From positions 3,534,001 through 3,598,000 of the forward strand of contig NZ_LT629777.1 in the NCBI RefSeq assembly GCF_900105475.1: a stretch of 64,000 nt of DNA, read 5' to 3'. The notes beneath the pieces are model-generated. The model had not been told where the DNA came from. It saw only the letters and a list, made by a program, of their open reading frames with translations, and did not search any database. The position numbers were made by a program, and so were the translations under genes. Positions 18,131-28,109 of the stretch are shown here, piece after piece. How positions within the stretch are numbered: position 1 is the first letter of the stretch; the number at the start of each line of letters is the position of its first letter. The stretch is from Pseudomonas asplenii. Its GTDB lineage: Bacteria; Pseudomonadota; Gammaproteobacteria; Pseudomonadales; Pseudomonadaceae.

Positions 18131-21100
18131 ATGTCAGCAGTGACCCCGCCCGCGCTCGACGAGCACAGCGAAAATGAGGAAGTGATCCGGGCAAACGCCC
18201 CCGACTGGTTGTTGCAGGCACGCACCGAGGACATCGGGCAATTGCGCGAATACCTGCGCAACAGTCAGTTGTTCAAGGAAGAGGTACTGTTCCGGCTCAA
18301 GGCGCTGAAGCCAGTTCGTGCCTTCTGCGAGCCGATGCTCGAACAGGCGCTGCTGAAGCGCTTCGGGCCGGGGCTGGATGTGCACAAGGATGCGTTGTTC
18401 GTGGCTGATCGCTGGCCGCACTTGCCAGCACCGTTCGTCCCTCAGGGGGCCGTTCCGATAACGTATACCCGTCACAGCCTGCTGGAGGCGGCGTTGCAGA
18501 ACTTCGAGGCGGGTGAAGTGCTTGCTCCGCAATCGTATATCCACCTGTCAGGCGAACCGAAACCGACGCTGACTCCGGCTGCGTTGGTCGAGTTGGTACG
18601 CGAGTTGGACCTCGGTGGACTGTATCAACAGCATCTGTGCAACGTCTTCCACCTGCCAATACAGCCTGGGCAGCAGTCGGATGAAGACGGACAGCGAATC
18701 GAGTTCGCCCTGGCGCAGCAACGCAAGGCCGACCTGCTGGTGGATGCCTGCAGCGCCTGTATGAAGAAGGACATCGACACCGACGCCTATCAACAGCTGT
18801 GCGCACTGATCGAATCCAACACCCGTGTTGCCGCCGACGGTTCGCGGATTCAGGTCAACGAGTTGCGCATGCTCGGGATCAAACTCTCGGGCGTCCGCCT
18901 GTTCACGCTGCAGGCCGGGTCGTCGGACGGTGGTGTGGGCGCCGATCGCGGACTGTTGGTGCATGTTCCCAACGATCCGCGCTGTCGTTTCAAACATTAT
19001 CCTTCGCTTGAGGCCTTTCGCGCCGAGTTGTGTCAGCGTCTCTGGGAACCTTCCTATGAGGCGTTTTTCAGCGGACTGGTCGGGCAAGTCGAACTGCCAG
19101 GGTTTTTGTCGGCGTTGCGCAAATGCCTGGCTCGCCCTGTCACCGGTGCCGATGGCAAGCCCAGCAGCGTGTTGGACCCACAGGCCGACCTGCAATTGAA
19201 GTTGTTGGTGACGACTGAAGGGCTGTTCTCCCTGCTTTGTCGGCAGCAGATACAGCGCTTGCAGGACGATGCCCGCCACGTCGCGGTCCCGACCGAGGAC
19301 GTCGATCAGGCGGCCCGTACGGCCCGCTACCAGGCCCGCCTGGGCGTGGGCCTGACCGTGCTCAACCTGGCCGCCTTCGCCAATCCCTGGCTCGGCCTGT
19401 TGATGATGGGCGTGGCGGTCGGCGAACTGCTGGCCGAGGTGTATGAGGGGTATCAGGATTGGCAGGATGGCGAGCACGACGAGGCGATTGCCCACATGAT
19501 GTCCGTCGCCGAGGACATCGCGACGATGCTCGCCCTGGGCGCAGCGCTGCACGTGGGCGGCAAGCTGGTCGGTAACCTGTTTAAGCGGACCTCGGCGTTT
19601 TTCGACGAACTGGTGCCGGTGCGTTCGAGCGATGGACGCTACCGGCTGTGGCAGGCAAGTCTCGAACCCTATGTGCACGACGAGCCGCGTTTCACCCGGC
19701 ATGAGCCGGATCGCCAGGGCTTCTATCGCGGGGATGTCGCCGATGACGGGCATCGTTATCTGGCGATCGCCGGTCGACCGTATCGCGCCTATCGGGATGA
19801 CGCCGCCGGCGGCTGGCGCCTGCGCCATCGCAGCCGTAAGGCAGCCTATGAGCCGTTGTTGGAACACAACGGTGCCGGCGGTTGGAAACTGGTTCATGAA
19901 TGGCCAGGGCAATGGCAGGACCCGCTCTATCTGATGCGTCGACTCGGACCGGAGCTCGGTTTGCTGGAGGACGAGGATATCGAACGGGTCCTGGCGATCC
20001 ATCGGCTCGATGAACCGTTGCTGCGGCGTTTGCACATCGAGCGGCGCGGCATCCCGGCAGCGTTGCTCGATTCGATCCGGCGCTTTCGGTTGGACCGCGA
20101 ATTGAGCTGGCTGGCCGCTCCCGCCGATGCCCCGCCGGCGGCGGCCCGTGCGCTGCTGGACGTGCAGTTGCAGATCCTGCCGGACCTGCCGGGTTGGCCC
20201 CGCAGTGGCACGATCCTGCTGGTGGATGGTTCCGGCGCGTCGATCCACGAGTACGGCGCGGACCTGACCTCGCGACCATTGCCGATGCGGGTTTCGGCCC
20301 CGGCGCTCGAGGCTGACGGGTTGCAGGTGATCATCGATGAGTTAGGGCCTTCCAGGTGCGCGACGCTGCTCGGGACGTCAGTGCCGCCCGGTCAGGAGGT
20401 GGCACACTTGGAGCGTGCGTTGCAGGCGCATGTCGGTACCCATCGCCAGGCGCTGTTCGAGCGGCTCTACCGGCTGCGTTGGCTGATCGACAGCGGGGTA
20501 CCGGAAAGTTTGCGTCAGCGCTTCCCCGAGTTGCCGGATGGAGTGCTGCGAGAGGCCATCGCGCAGTCCGATGTCAGCGTTCGGGACCGTCTGTTGCTCA
20601 GCGCACGGCTGCCCCTGCAACTGGTTGAAGATGTCAGCGGCATCGCCTGCACGCTGCGCGTCGACCGGGCGCTGGAGGGCGGCTTCCTGCGTTCGGCGAG
20701 CAATCCGGATACCGCCAGGTTGCAGTTACCCCGGTTCGCTGACCTGTCGGGTTGGCCCGCCGATCTGCGCCTGGAGGTACGCCAAGGCAGTGTCGCCGGT
20801 CCGTTGCTGGCCGAGATGGGCAAGGTTGAGCTGCCCAGGCGGCGGGTATTGGTCAGGACTCAGCGCGGTTATCAGGCCTTCGACGGGGTAGGCCGGGAGC
20901 TTGGCTCAGCGGTTTCCGGTACCGATGCCCTGAGTGCCGTGGTGCTGAACACGCTGAGCGTGGCTGAACGCATGGCCATGGGGTTCAGGCTGGAAGAGGA
21001 GGACCAGTTGCACAAAACGCTGATCAACCTGGCAATGGCACATCCGCAGGCGGCACAGGAAGAGGCTCTTGGCCTGTCCCCGAGAAAACCAGGTGCTCAG

Positions 21101-22987
21101 CCGGCCTTTTGGCGGCGCGCCGAGCGGGCCGATTGCACGCGCGTCAGGCGCGGAGCGGGCGAGAGTAGCCGGCGCAGGCTACGTCGGGTGACCTGGCTGT
21201 ACCCTGATTTCTGCGAGGCCGAGGCACAGGCTTTCCTGCTGTTGCTGGGCGACGATTCGGCACGGGTCCACAACCGGATCCGCACGCTGGAATTGGAACT
21301 GCGCCAGCTCTGTTCGACCTTGAGCGACTGGCACGGTGGCGCCGTCGACCAACCGGAGCGCTACATCTGGCTCGGCGGCATGCAGGAAAACCGCAGGCAG
21401 GCCGCGCAGATCCTCGAGCGCTGTTGGCGGCGGCAAACGCCCAAGACCTATGACGACAATGGCGTGGTGATCGGTCATGGCCTGAGTCTGGAGGGGCTGC
21501 GGGTCGCGAGCCTGCCGGATCTGCCCGAAGGCATCAGTTTCGAGCATGTCACTGAACTGTCGTTGAAAAGCATGGACCTGCAGAGTCTTCCTGGCGGCTT
21601 CCTCGGGCGCTTTCCCAAGTTGCGCAAGCTCGAGCTGGGCAACAATCGACTGGAGTCGTTGCCGGTGGAGATTGCCGAGATGAGCGAACTACGGGAACTG
21701 CACCTGCAGGATAACCGCATCGTTCTCGACCAGGCCTCGGCCGACCGTATCGCCAATCTGCGCCACCTGGAGGTCCTGAATCTGAACGGCAACCCTGATG
21801 TCGGCCTGCTGGATGTCGGTCGGTTGCCGCATTTGCGTCGTTTGCTGTTGCGCGGGACGGGCATCGATCACCTGCCGACGGGCCTGTTGACGCGTACCAG
21901 CCTGTCCGTGGCGGACCTGCGCGGCAATCTGATCCAGGCCTTGCCCAGTGAACTCTATGAGGCGCCGTGGCCCATCACTCGGCGTATCATCCTGCGTTAC
22001 AACCCACTGGGGCAGGCCAACCAGAGTCCGTTGGCCGCCTACCGCTTGCGCACCGGTATCACCTTCGGCATACCCGAGTCCGAACTGGCACTGGACGAAT
22101 ACAGCTCGCGCCTGCGCTGGCTGGCCGATATCGAAGGTGAGCGACGGACGCGCCTGCAAGCGCTGTGGCAGGACCTGTGGCATGAGCCGGGTAGCCAGGA
22201 ACTGTTCGATCTGCTCGGGCGCCTGAGCGGCAGTGCGGACTACCTCAAGACCCGTGCCGACCTCGTGCGGCGGGTCTGGGAGGTGCTGGAGGCGGCGGCC
22301 GAAGACGGGGCGTTGCGCCGCGAGCTGTTCGAGCTGACGGCCAATCCGATGACCTGTGTCGACAGCGCCGCGCAAAATTTCAGCCATCTGGAAGTCCGCG
22401 TGCTACAGGCCAAGGCCCGGGCGCAGGCGACACAGGAGGAAGAACCGAGCCAGTTGCTCAAGTTGGCGCGGGGCCTGTTTCGGCTGGAGCAGATCGATGA
22501 CATCGCCCGCGAGCATGTGCGGGCGTTGAAGGAACAGCCGGAGGTGCCCACGACCCGTTCGGTCGACGAAGTCGAGGTGCACCTGGCGTACCGGGTAGGC
22601 TTGGGGCGCCTGATGCATTTACCCGGGCAGCCAAAGGACATGCTGTTCAGTTCCCTTGCCTCGGTTTCCGAGGCGCAGCTCCTGGCGGCGCAACAGCGCA
22701 TCCTGGCGGCCGAGCAGACGCCGAGCCTGACGGCGTTCATCGCCGGGCGCGATTTCTGGATCGACTACCTGAAAAAGCAGCACCCGCGTGAGTTTTCCCG
22801 GTTCAACCAGCCGTTCCATGATCAGGAGGAGCTGATGCTGCGCCAGTCTCCCGACATGCTCAGCGAGAAGTATTTCCGGCGGCTGTCGACCCTGATGGAC
22901 ACCCACAAGGTCGAGGAACAGCAGTTTCTGACCCGCTTGACCCGCCTGGAGCTGGACAAGCATCCCACGCCAGCACCTGGCACCTGA
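18131..22987 (+). CDS. Dermonecrotic toxin-like LRR protein with NEL E3 ubiquitin ligase domain
   Basis: A 1618-residue protein. The first ~1000 residues resemble the dermonecrotic-toxin-like DUF6543 region of large Pseudomonas effectors, with a hydrophobic stretch at ~403-440. Leucine-rich repeats occupy ~1115-1275 (LRKLELGNNRLESLP, LRELHLQDNRI, LEVLNLNGNP). The C-terminus is a NEL domain like IpaH/SspH: catalytic Cys1409 in PMTCVDSAAQNFSHLEV, LFRLEQIDDIAREHVRALK near 1449, and DEVEVHLAYRV near 1479. NEL enzymes ubiquitinate eukaryotic proteins. There is no signal peptide. The start at 18131 has GAGGA eight bases upstream; ATG 18113 is possible. No secretion or immunity gene is adjacent. Confidence 0.9.
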   Translation: MSAVTPPALDEHSENEEVIRANAPDWLLQARTEDIGQLREYLRNSQLFKEEVLFRLKALKPVRAFCEPMLEQALLKRFGPGLDVHKDALFVADRWPHLPAPFVPQGAVPITYTRHSLLEAALQNFEAGEVLAPQSYIHLSGEPKPTLTPAALVELVRELDLGGLYQQHLCNVFHLPIQPGQQSDEDGQRIEFALAQQRKADLLVDACSACMKKDIDTDAYQQLCALIESNTRVAADGSRIQVNELRMLGIKLSGVRLFTLQAGSSDGGVGADRGLLVHVPNDPRCRFKHYPSLEAFRAELCQRLWEPSYEAFFSGLVGQVELPGFLSALRKCLARPVTGADGKPSSVLDPQADLQLKLLVTTEGLFSLLCRQQIQRLQDDARHVAVPTEDVDQAARTARYQARLGVGLTVLNLAAFANPWLGLLMMGVAVGELLAEVYEGYQDWQDGEHDEAIAHMMSVAEDIATMLALGAALHVGGKLVGNLFKRTSAFFDELVPVRSSDGRYRLWQASLEPYVHDEPRFTRHEPDRQGFYRGDVADDGHRYLAIAGRPYRAYRDDAAGGWRLRHRSRKAAYEPLLEHNGAGGWKLVHEWPGQWQDPLYLMRRLGPELGLLEDEDIERVLAIHRLDEPLLRRLHIERRGIPAALLDSIRRFRLDRELSWLAAPADAPPAAARALLDVQLQILPDLPGWPRSGTILLVDGSGASIHEYGADLTSRPLPMRVSAPALEADGLQVIIDELGPSRCATLLGTSVPPGQEVAHLERALQAHVGTHRQALFERLYRLRWLIDSGVPESLRQRFPELPDGVLREAIAQSDVSVRDRLLLSARLPLQLVEDVSGIACTLRVDRALEGGFLRSASNPDTARLQLPRFADLSGWPADLRLEVRQGSVAGPLLAEMGKVELPRRRVLVRTQRGYQAFDGVGRELGSAVSGTDALSAVVLNTLSVAERMAMGFRLEEEDQLHKTLINLAMAHPQAAQEEALGLSPRKPGAQPAFWRRAERADCTRVRRGAGESSRRRLRRVTWLYPDFCEAEAQAFLLLLGDDSARVHNRIRTLELELRQLCSTLSDWHGGAVDQPERYIWLGGMQENRRQAAQILERCWRRQTPKTYDDNGVVIGHGLSLEGLRVASLPDLPEGISFEHVTELSLKSMDLQSLPGGFLGRFPKLRKLELGNNRLESLPVEIAEMSELRELHLQDNRIVLDQASADRIANLRHLEVLNLNGNPDVGLLDVGRLPHLRRLLLRGTGIDHLPTGLLTRTSLSVADLRGNLIQALPSELYEAPWPITRRIILRYNPLGQANQSPLAAYRLRTGITFGIPESELALDEYSSRLRWLADIEGERRTRLQALWQDLWHEPGSQELFDLLGRLSGSADYLKTRADLVRRVWEVLEAAAEDGALRRELFELTANPMTCVDSAAQNFSHLEVRVLQAKARAQATQEEEPSQLLKLARGLFRLEQIDDIAREHVRALKEQPEVPTTRSVDEVEVHLAYRVGLGRLMHLPGQPKDMLFSSLASVSEAQLLAAQQRILAAEQTPSLTAFIAGRDFWIDYLKKQHPREFSRFNQPFHDQEELMLRQSPDMLSEKYFRRLSTLMDTHKVEEQQFLTRLTRLELDKHPTPAPGT

Positions 22988-22988
22988 T

Positions 22989-24989
22989 TCAACCGCTGTT
23001 GCCGGGGCGTGCCTTGCCACGGGTGAGGGCGCGCCAGGCGAAACGATTCGGGTGACAGGCTTCGGCGACCGCACGGGGCAGCGGCAACGGCTCGTTTTCC
23101 AGCCAGGCGGCGAGCAGTTCGCCCGACAGCGGCGCGGTGATCAGGCCGCGTGAGCCATGGCCGCTGTTGATGTACAGCCCCTCCAGCCAGGGGCAGGGCA
23201 GTTGTGGTACCTGGCGTGCATCCTTGGCCAGCACCTCGTAGGTGTCGGCGAACTGCGCGGCGTCGGCCAGGGGACCGATGATCGGCAGGTAGTCCGGGCT
23301 GGTGCAACGGTAGGCGGCTCGCCCCTGCAACTGTTGCGGGTCCTGCTCGGCGGCATGCAGACGCCGGGACAGGTCGGCGGAAACTTCTTCCAGCAGCGCC
23401 AGGTTGCCGAGGTGTTCGGCGGTGGTCGGGGTCAGGTCCTCGCTGTTGAAGTCGAAGCTGGCGCCCAGGGTATGTTCGCCGAGACGCGCCGGGGCGACGT
23501 AGCCTTCGGCACAGACCACGGTCCTCAAGGCACGGCTGTCGGCGGTCTGGGCCAGGCGGGTGATCTGCCCGCGAATGCGCTTGAGCGGCAATGACGCTGC
23601 GGCGGCAAAGCGCTTCACCTCGGCGGCGCCGGCCAGAATCGCCACCGGGGCGCTAGCCAGCAGGGTCTCGGCATCCCACGCCTGCCACTGGCCGTCGACT
23701 CGGCGCAGGTCCAGGGCGTCGCTGTGCAGGCGGACATCGATGTGCGGATGCTTGGCCTGCCAGACGCATAGTGCCGGCGGATGCACCCAGCCACCCTCGG
23801 GAAAGAACAGCCCGCCGTGTTCGAGGCCGACGCCGGCTTGTGCCTGGGCTGTCTCGCGATCCAGCAGATGCACCAGGTCGGGGCTGAAGGCCGCGGCCAA
23901 CTGAGCCTGGCGTGCGGCTTCCTTCTCATCGAAGGCCAGTTGCAGGACACCGCAACCGTCCCAGTCGAGGCCCTTGTGCAAGTGTTCGAGCAGGCGTCGG
24001 GTATGACCGAAGCCGCTGAGAATCAGCTGCGACAATGCGGTGCCGTGGGCCGACAGTTTGAGATAGAGCACGCCCTGGGGGTTGCCCGAGGCCTCCTGGG
24101 CCAGGGCATCGCGGCGCTCCAGCAGCGTTACCTGCCAGCCTCGCGCGGCCAGGCTCGCGGCGCTGGCACACCCGGCCAGGCCGCCGCCGATGACCAGGGC
24201 CCGCCGCGTTTCGACAACCTGCCCGGGGTGGGCAAACCAGGGGCGCACCGGCGCGGGCGCCGCCACGTCTTGCGGCCAGCCGATAAACTCGCCCCGCAGG
24301 ATCTCCCACTTGTGGCCGATGCCGGGTGTCCGTTTCATCTTGAAGCCGGCGGCGTTCAGCGAGCGCCGTACCCAGCCGGTGCTGGTAAAGGTGCTGAGAG
24401 TCGAACCGGGGGCCGCCAGTCGTGCCAGTTCGGCGAACAGTTCGGGAGTCCACATCTCGGGGTTCTTCGCCGGGGCGAAACCGTCGAGAAACCAGGCATC
24501 GATCTGCGCGTCCAGCAGGGGCAACTGTTCCAGGGCATCGCCGATCAGCAGGGTCAGGCTGACCCGCCCGTCGTCCAGCAGCAGGCGCTGGAAGCCCGCA
24601 TGGATCGCCACATACTGCTTGAGCAGGGCAGCGGCGAAGGGCGCCAGCTCCGGCCATAGCGCCAGGGCGCGTTGCAGGTCGGCGTGGCTCAGCGGGTACT
24701 TTTCGACGCTGACGAAATGCAGCCGCGTACCCGCCGGCGCATGCTGGTCGAACAGTTGCCAGGCGCAGAGAAAATTCAGACCGGTGCCGAAACCGGTCTC
24801 GCCGATCACCAGCCGGCCACCGGGCGGCAGGGCCTGGAACCGCTCTTTCAGACGATTCTGTTCGATGAAGACATAGCGGGTTTCTTCCAGGCCCGAGCCA
24901 TCGGAAAAATACACATCATCGAACGCCCGGGAACGGGGCCGTCCCTGGTCGTCCCAGTCGATCTGGGCGTGCGGTGGTACGCGGTTCAT
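22989..24989 (-). CDS. mnmC: Bifunctional tRNA 5-methylaminomethyl-2-thiouridine biosynthesis protein
   Basis: A fused enzyme of about 666 residues that finishes the mnm5s2U34 wobble modification. The N-terminal methyltransferase half (~1-245) has the SAM-binding GETGFGTGLNFL and the FAPAKNPEMW motif. The C-terminal FAD-dependent oxidoreductase half (~260-660) has ALVIGGGLAGCA and a C-terminal NSGHGSRGL. The start codon is uncertain: in-frame ATGs at 24989 and 25001 are both possible and neither has a strong ribosome site; 24989 gives MNRVPPHAQIDWDDQ, close to homologues. It is convergent with the NEL gene (one base between stops) and divergent from pap. Confidence 0.93.
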   Translation of the reverse strand: MNRVPPHAQIDWDDQGRPRSRAFDDVYFSDGSGLEETRYVFIEQNRLKERFQALPPGGRLVIGETGFGTGLNFLCAWQLFDQHAPAGTRLHFVSVEKYPLSHADLQRALALWPELAPFAAALLKQYVAIHAGFQRLLLDDGRVSLTLLIGDALEQLPLLDAQIDAWFLDGFAPAKNPEMWTPELFAELARLAAPGSTLSTFTSTGWVRRSLNAAGFKMKRTPGIGHKWEILRGEFIGWPQDVAAPAPVRPWFAHPGQVVETRRALVIGGGLAGCASAASLAARGWQVTLLERRDALAQEASGNPQGVLYLKLSAHGTALSQLILSGFGHTRRLLEHLHKGLDWDGCGVLQLAFDEKEAARQAQLAAAFSPDLVHLLDRETAQAQAGVGLEHGGLFFPEGGWVHPPALCVWQAKHPHIDVRLHSDALDLRRVDGQWQAWDAETLLASAPVAILAGAAEVKRFAAAASLPLKRIRGQITRLAQTADSRALRTVVCAEGYVAPARLGEHTLGASFDFNSEDLTPTTAEHLGNLALLEEVSADLSRRLHAAEQDPQQLQGRAAYRCTSPDYLPIIGPLADAAQFADTYEVLAKDARQVPQLPCPWLEGLYINSGHGSRGLITAPLSGELLAAWLENEPLPLPRAVAEACHPNRFAWRALTRGKARPGNSG

Positions 24990-25128
24990 GGAGCAACTCA
25001 TCGGCAAACAGTCGGCCATTCTAGCCGATTGGCCCGAGTCGGATTGATCCACGACAAATGTCAGGGACTTCGCTGCCCACACTGTGGTCCGATCCGTTAA
25101 CCTTGCTCAATTCTGGAAGGAGCCATCC

Positions 25129-26655
25129 ATGTTCGAATCCGCTGAAATCGGTCACGCCATCGATAAAGACACCTTCGAAGCCGAAGTGCCCGCCCTGCGC
25201 GAGGCCTTGCTCGAAGCCCAGTTCGAATTGCAGCAGCAGAAGCGTTTCCCGGTGATCGTGCTGATCAACGGCATCGAGGGCGCTGGCAAGGGCGAAACCG
25301 TCAAGCTGCTCAATGAATGGATGGACCCGCGCCTGATCGAGGTGCGTACCTTCGACCAGCAGACTGACGAGGAACTGGCTCATCCCCCGGCCTGGCGCTA
25401 CTGGCGCCTGCTGCCGGCCAAGGGCCGGATGGGGGTGTTTTTCGGTAACTGGTACAGCCAGATGCTGCAGGGACGGGTACACGGCCTGTTCAAGGACGCG
25501 GTGCTGGATCAGGCGATTGCCGGTGCCGAGCGGCTGGAGAAGATGCTCTGCGACGAAGGTGCGTTGATCTTCAAGTTCTGGTTCCACCTTTCCAAGAAGC
25601 AGATGAAGGCTCGGCTCAAGGCCCTCAAGGACGATCCGCTGCACAGCTGGCGCATCAGCCCGCTGGATTGGCAGCAGTCGCAGACCTACGACACCTTCGT
25701 GCATTTCGGTGAGCGGGTGCTGCGCCGCACCAGCCGCGACTACGCGCCCTGGCATGTGATCGAGGGCGTCGACCCGCACTACCGCAGCCTGACCGTCGGC
25801 AAGATCCTGCTGGAAGGCTTGCAGGCCGCGTTGAAAAAATCCCGCAACACCTCCGCGCCGAATACCGCGCCGTTGCCATCGGCAGTTGACCAGATGAGCC
25901 TGCTCGACAGCCTGGACATGAGCCTGGCACTGGACAAGGCCTACTATGAGGAACAACTGATCACCGAACAGGCACGACTGTCGGGGCTGATGCGCGACAA
26001 GCGCATGCGCAAGCACGCCCTGGTCGCGGTCTTCGAAGGTAACGACGCGGCTGGCAAGGGCGGGGCGATTCGCCGCCTGGCTGCAGCGCTGGATCCGCGC
26101 CAGTACAGCATTGTACCGATTGCCGCGCCCAGCGAGGACGAGCGGGCCCAGCCTTATCTGTGGCGTTTCTGGCGACAGATCCCGGCGCGTGGCAAGTTCA
26201 CCGTGTTCGATCGCTCCTGGTATGGCCGGGTGCTGGTGGAACGGGTCGAGGGCTTCTGCAGCACCGACGACTGGATGCGCGCCTATGGCGAAATCAACGA
26301 CTTCGAGGAGCAACTGAGCGATGCCGGGGTGATCGTGGTCAAGTTCTGGCTGGCCATCGACAAAGAGACCCAACTGGAGCGCTTCCAGCAGCGCGAGGAC
26401 ATTCCCTTCAAACGCTTCAAGATCACCGAGGACGACTGGCGCAATCGCGACAAGTGGGACCTTTATCGCGCGGCAGTGGGCGACATGGTCGACCGCACCA
26501 GCACCGAGATTTCACCCTGGACGCTGGTGGAAGCCAACGACAAGCGCTGGGCGCGGGTCAAGGTGCTGCGCACGATCAATCAGGCCATCGAGAAGGCCTT
26601 CGCCCAGCACGACAAGCAGGACAAGAAAGGCAAGAAGGCTGGCAAGGTGAAGTAG
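25129..26655 (+). CDS. pap: Polyphosphate:AMP phosphotransferase (class II PPK2)
   Basis: A 508-residue protein with two fused PPK2 domains. Walker A motifs are NGIEGAGKGE near residue 46 and GNDAAGKGGA near residue 306. Each domain also has the lid-type segment, FFGNWYSQML and FDRSWYGRVL. The enzyme converts AMP to ADP with polyphosphate as donor. The C-terminus is Lys-rich. GGAAGGAG precedes the ATG at 25129, which fixes the start. The order mnmC-pap-thiolase matches that of other pseudomonads (PA3456-PA3454, from memory). Confidence 0.93.
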   Translation: MFESAEIGHAIDKDTFEAEVPALREALLEAQFELQQQKRFPVIVLINGIEGAGKGETVKLLNEWMDPRLIEVRTFDQQTDEELAHPPAWRYWRLLPAKGRMGVFFGNWYSQMLQGRVHGLFKDAVLDQAIAGAERLEKMLCDEGALIFKFWFHLSKKQMKARLKALKDDPLHSWRISPLDWQQSQTYDTFVHFGERVLRRTSRDYAPWHVIEGVDPHYRSLTVGKILLEGLQAALKKSRNTSAPNTAPLPSAVDQMSLLDSLDMSLALDKAYYEEQLITEQARLSGLMRDKRMRKHALVAVFEGNDAAGKGGAIRRLAAALDPRQYSIVPIAAPSEDERAQPYLWRFWRQIPARGKFTVFDRSWYGRVLVERVEGFCSTDDWMRAYGEINDFEEQLSDAGVIVVKFWLAIDKETQLERFQQREDIPFKRFKITEDDWRNRDKWDLYRAAVGDMVDRTSTEISPWTLVEANDKRWARVKVLRTINQAIEKAFAQHDKQDKKGKKAGKVK

Positions 26656-26757
26656 GACGATGACCCCGCATACGCCGAGTGAATGATCATCGCGGTCCTG
26701 AATCAGTCGAGCCTATGCTCAGGCTTTCCTGGACCGACAATGACAATGAGGTGTCCC

Positions 26758-27942
26758 ATGCGTGAAGTGGTGATCGTCGATAGCGTACGTACCGGCCTGG
26801 CCAAGTCGTTTCGCGGCAAGTTCAACCAGACCCGGCCCGACGACATGGCCGCCCATTGCGTCAACGCGTTGCTGGTACGCAATGGCATCGATCCGGCCAG
26901 CGTCGAGGATTGCATCGTCGGTGCCGGCTCCAACGAAGGCGCGCAGGGCTACAACATCGGACGTAACGTCGCGGTACTGTCGCAACTGGGAACCGGCACG
27001 GCGGGCATGACCCTCAACCGTTTCTGTTCTTCGGGCCTGCAGGCGATCGCCATTGCCGCCAACCAGATCGCCTCCGGTTGCAGCGACATCATCGTCGCCG
27101 GTGGTGTCGAGTCCATCAGCCTGACGATGAAAAGCGTCAACACCGATAACCTGATCAATCCATTGCTCAAGGAGCAGGTGCCGGGCATCTACTTCCCGAT
27201 GGGGCAGACGGCGGAAATCGTCGCCCGGCGTTATCAGGTCAGTCGCGAGCAGCAGGACCTCTATGCCCTGCAAAGCCAGCAGCGCACCGCCGCAGCCCAG
27301 GCGGCCGGACTGTTCGCCGACGAGATCGTGCCGATGACGGTGACCTATGCGGTCGAGGACAAGGCCAGCGGGCAGGTCCGGCAGTTGCAGGGTGTTGTCG
27401 ACCGGGATGACTGCAACCGCCCGGATACCAGCCTGGAAAGCCTGGCCGGCCTGAAGCCGGTGTTCGCCGAGGACGGTTCGGTGACGGCGGGCAACTCGTC
27501 GCAACTGTCCGATGGCGCTTCGATGACTCTGGTCATGAGCCTGGAGCGGGCGCTGGCGCTGGGGCTCAAGCCCAAGGCGTTTTTCCGGGGTTTCACCGTG
27601 GCCGGCTGCGAACCGGACGAAATGGGCATCGGCCCGGTGTTCTCGGTGCCCAGGCTGCTCAAGGCCAAGGGGCTGACGGTGGCGGATATCGACTTGTGGG
27701 AGCTCAACGAGGCCTTTGCCTCGCAGTGCCTGTACAGCCGTGATCGGCTGGAAATCGACAACGCGAAATACAACGTCAATGGCGGTTCTATTTCCATTGG
27801 CCATCCGTTCGGCATGACCGGTTCACGCCAGGTCGGGCACCTGGTGCGCGAGCTGCAGCGGCGTAACCTGCGCTATGGCATCGTGACCATGTGCGTGGGT
27901 GGCGGGATGGGCGCGACAGGGTTGTTCGAAGCCGTGCGCTGA
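26758..27942 (+). CDS. Acetyl-CoA C-acyltransferase (thiolase family)
   Basis: A 394-residue thiolase. The acyl-accepting Cys90 lies in NRFCSSGLQA, the base His in SIGHPFGMTG, and the second Cys in TMCVGGGMGATG near the C-terminus. It could act in beta-oxidation (thiolytic) or in acetoacetyl-CoA formation; no fadB-like partner is adjacent, so the substrate is open. ATGAGG provides a ribosome site before the ATG at 26758. It follows pap by 102 bp and is followed by a REPIN. Confidence 0.92.
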   Translation: MREVVIVDSVRTGLAKSFRGKFNQTRPDDMAAHCVNALLVRNGIDPASVEDCIVGAGSNEGAQGYNIGRNVAVLSQLGTGTAGMTLNRFCSSGLQAIAIAANQIASGCSDIIVAGGVESISLTMKSVNTDNLINPLLKEQVPGIYFPMGQTAEIVARRYQVSREQQDLYALQSQQRTAAAQAAGLFADEIVPMTVTYAVEDKASGQVRQLQGVVDRDDCNRPDTSLESLAGLKPVFAEDGSVTAGNSSQLSDGASMTLVMSLERALALGLKPKAFFRGFTVAGCEPDEMGIGPVFSVPRLLKAKGLTVADIDLWELNEAFASQCLYSRDRLEIDNAKYNVNGGSISIGHPFGMTGSRQVGHLVRELQRRNLRYGIVTMCVGGGMGATGLFEAVR

Positions 27943-27983
27943 TGGTTCTGTCGTACCTCTAATCGGTATACGACACCGCCCTT

Positions 27984-28079
27984 GTGGGAGCCGGCTTGCT
28001 GGCGATCCGCGAGCGGCGGCCATCCTGCACCTTCTGTGGCGTTAACAACATCGTTATCGCCAGCAAGCCGGCTCCCACC
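27984..28079. repeat. REPIN (intact)
   Basis: Two 22-24-base REP arms in opposite orientation: GTGGGAGCCGGCTTGCTGGC at the left and its reverse complement ending GCCGGCTCCCAC at the right, separated by ~50 bp. This is the classical REP doublet of fluorescent pseudomonads, mobilised in trans by RAYT transposases. Confidence 0.9.
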
Positions 28080-28109
28080 ATAGGTCGATGGTCGATGTGC
28101 GTGCCAAGG

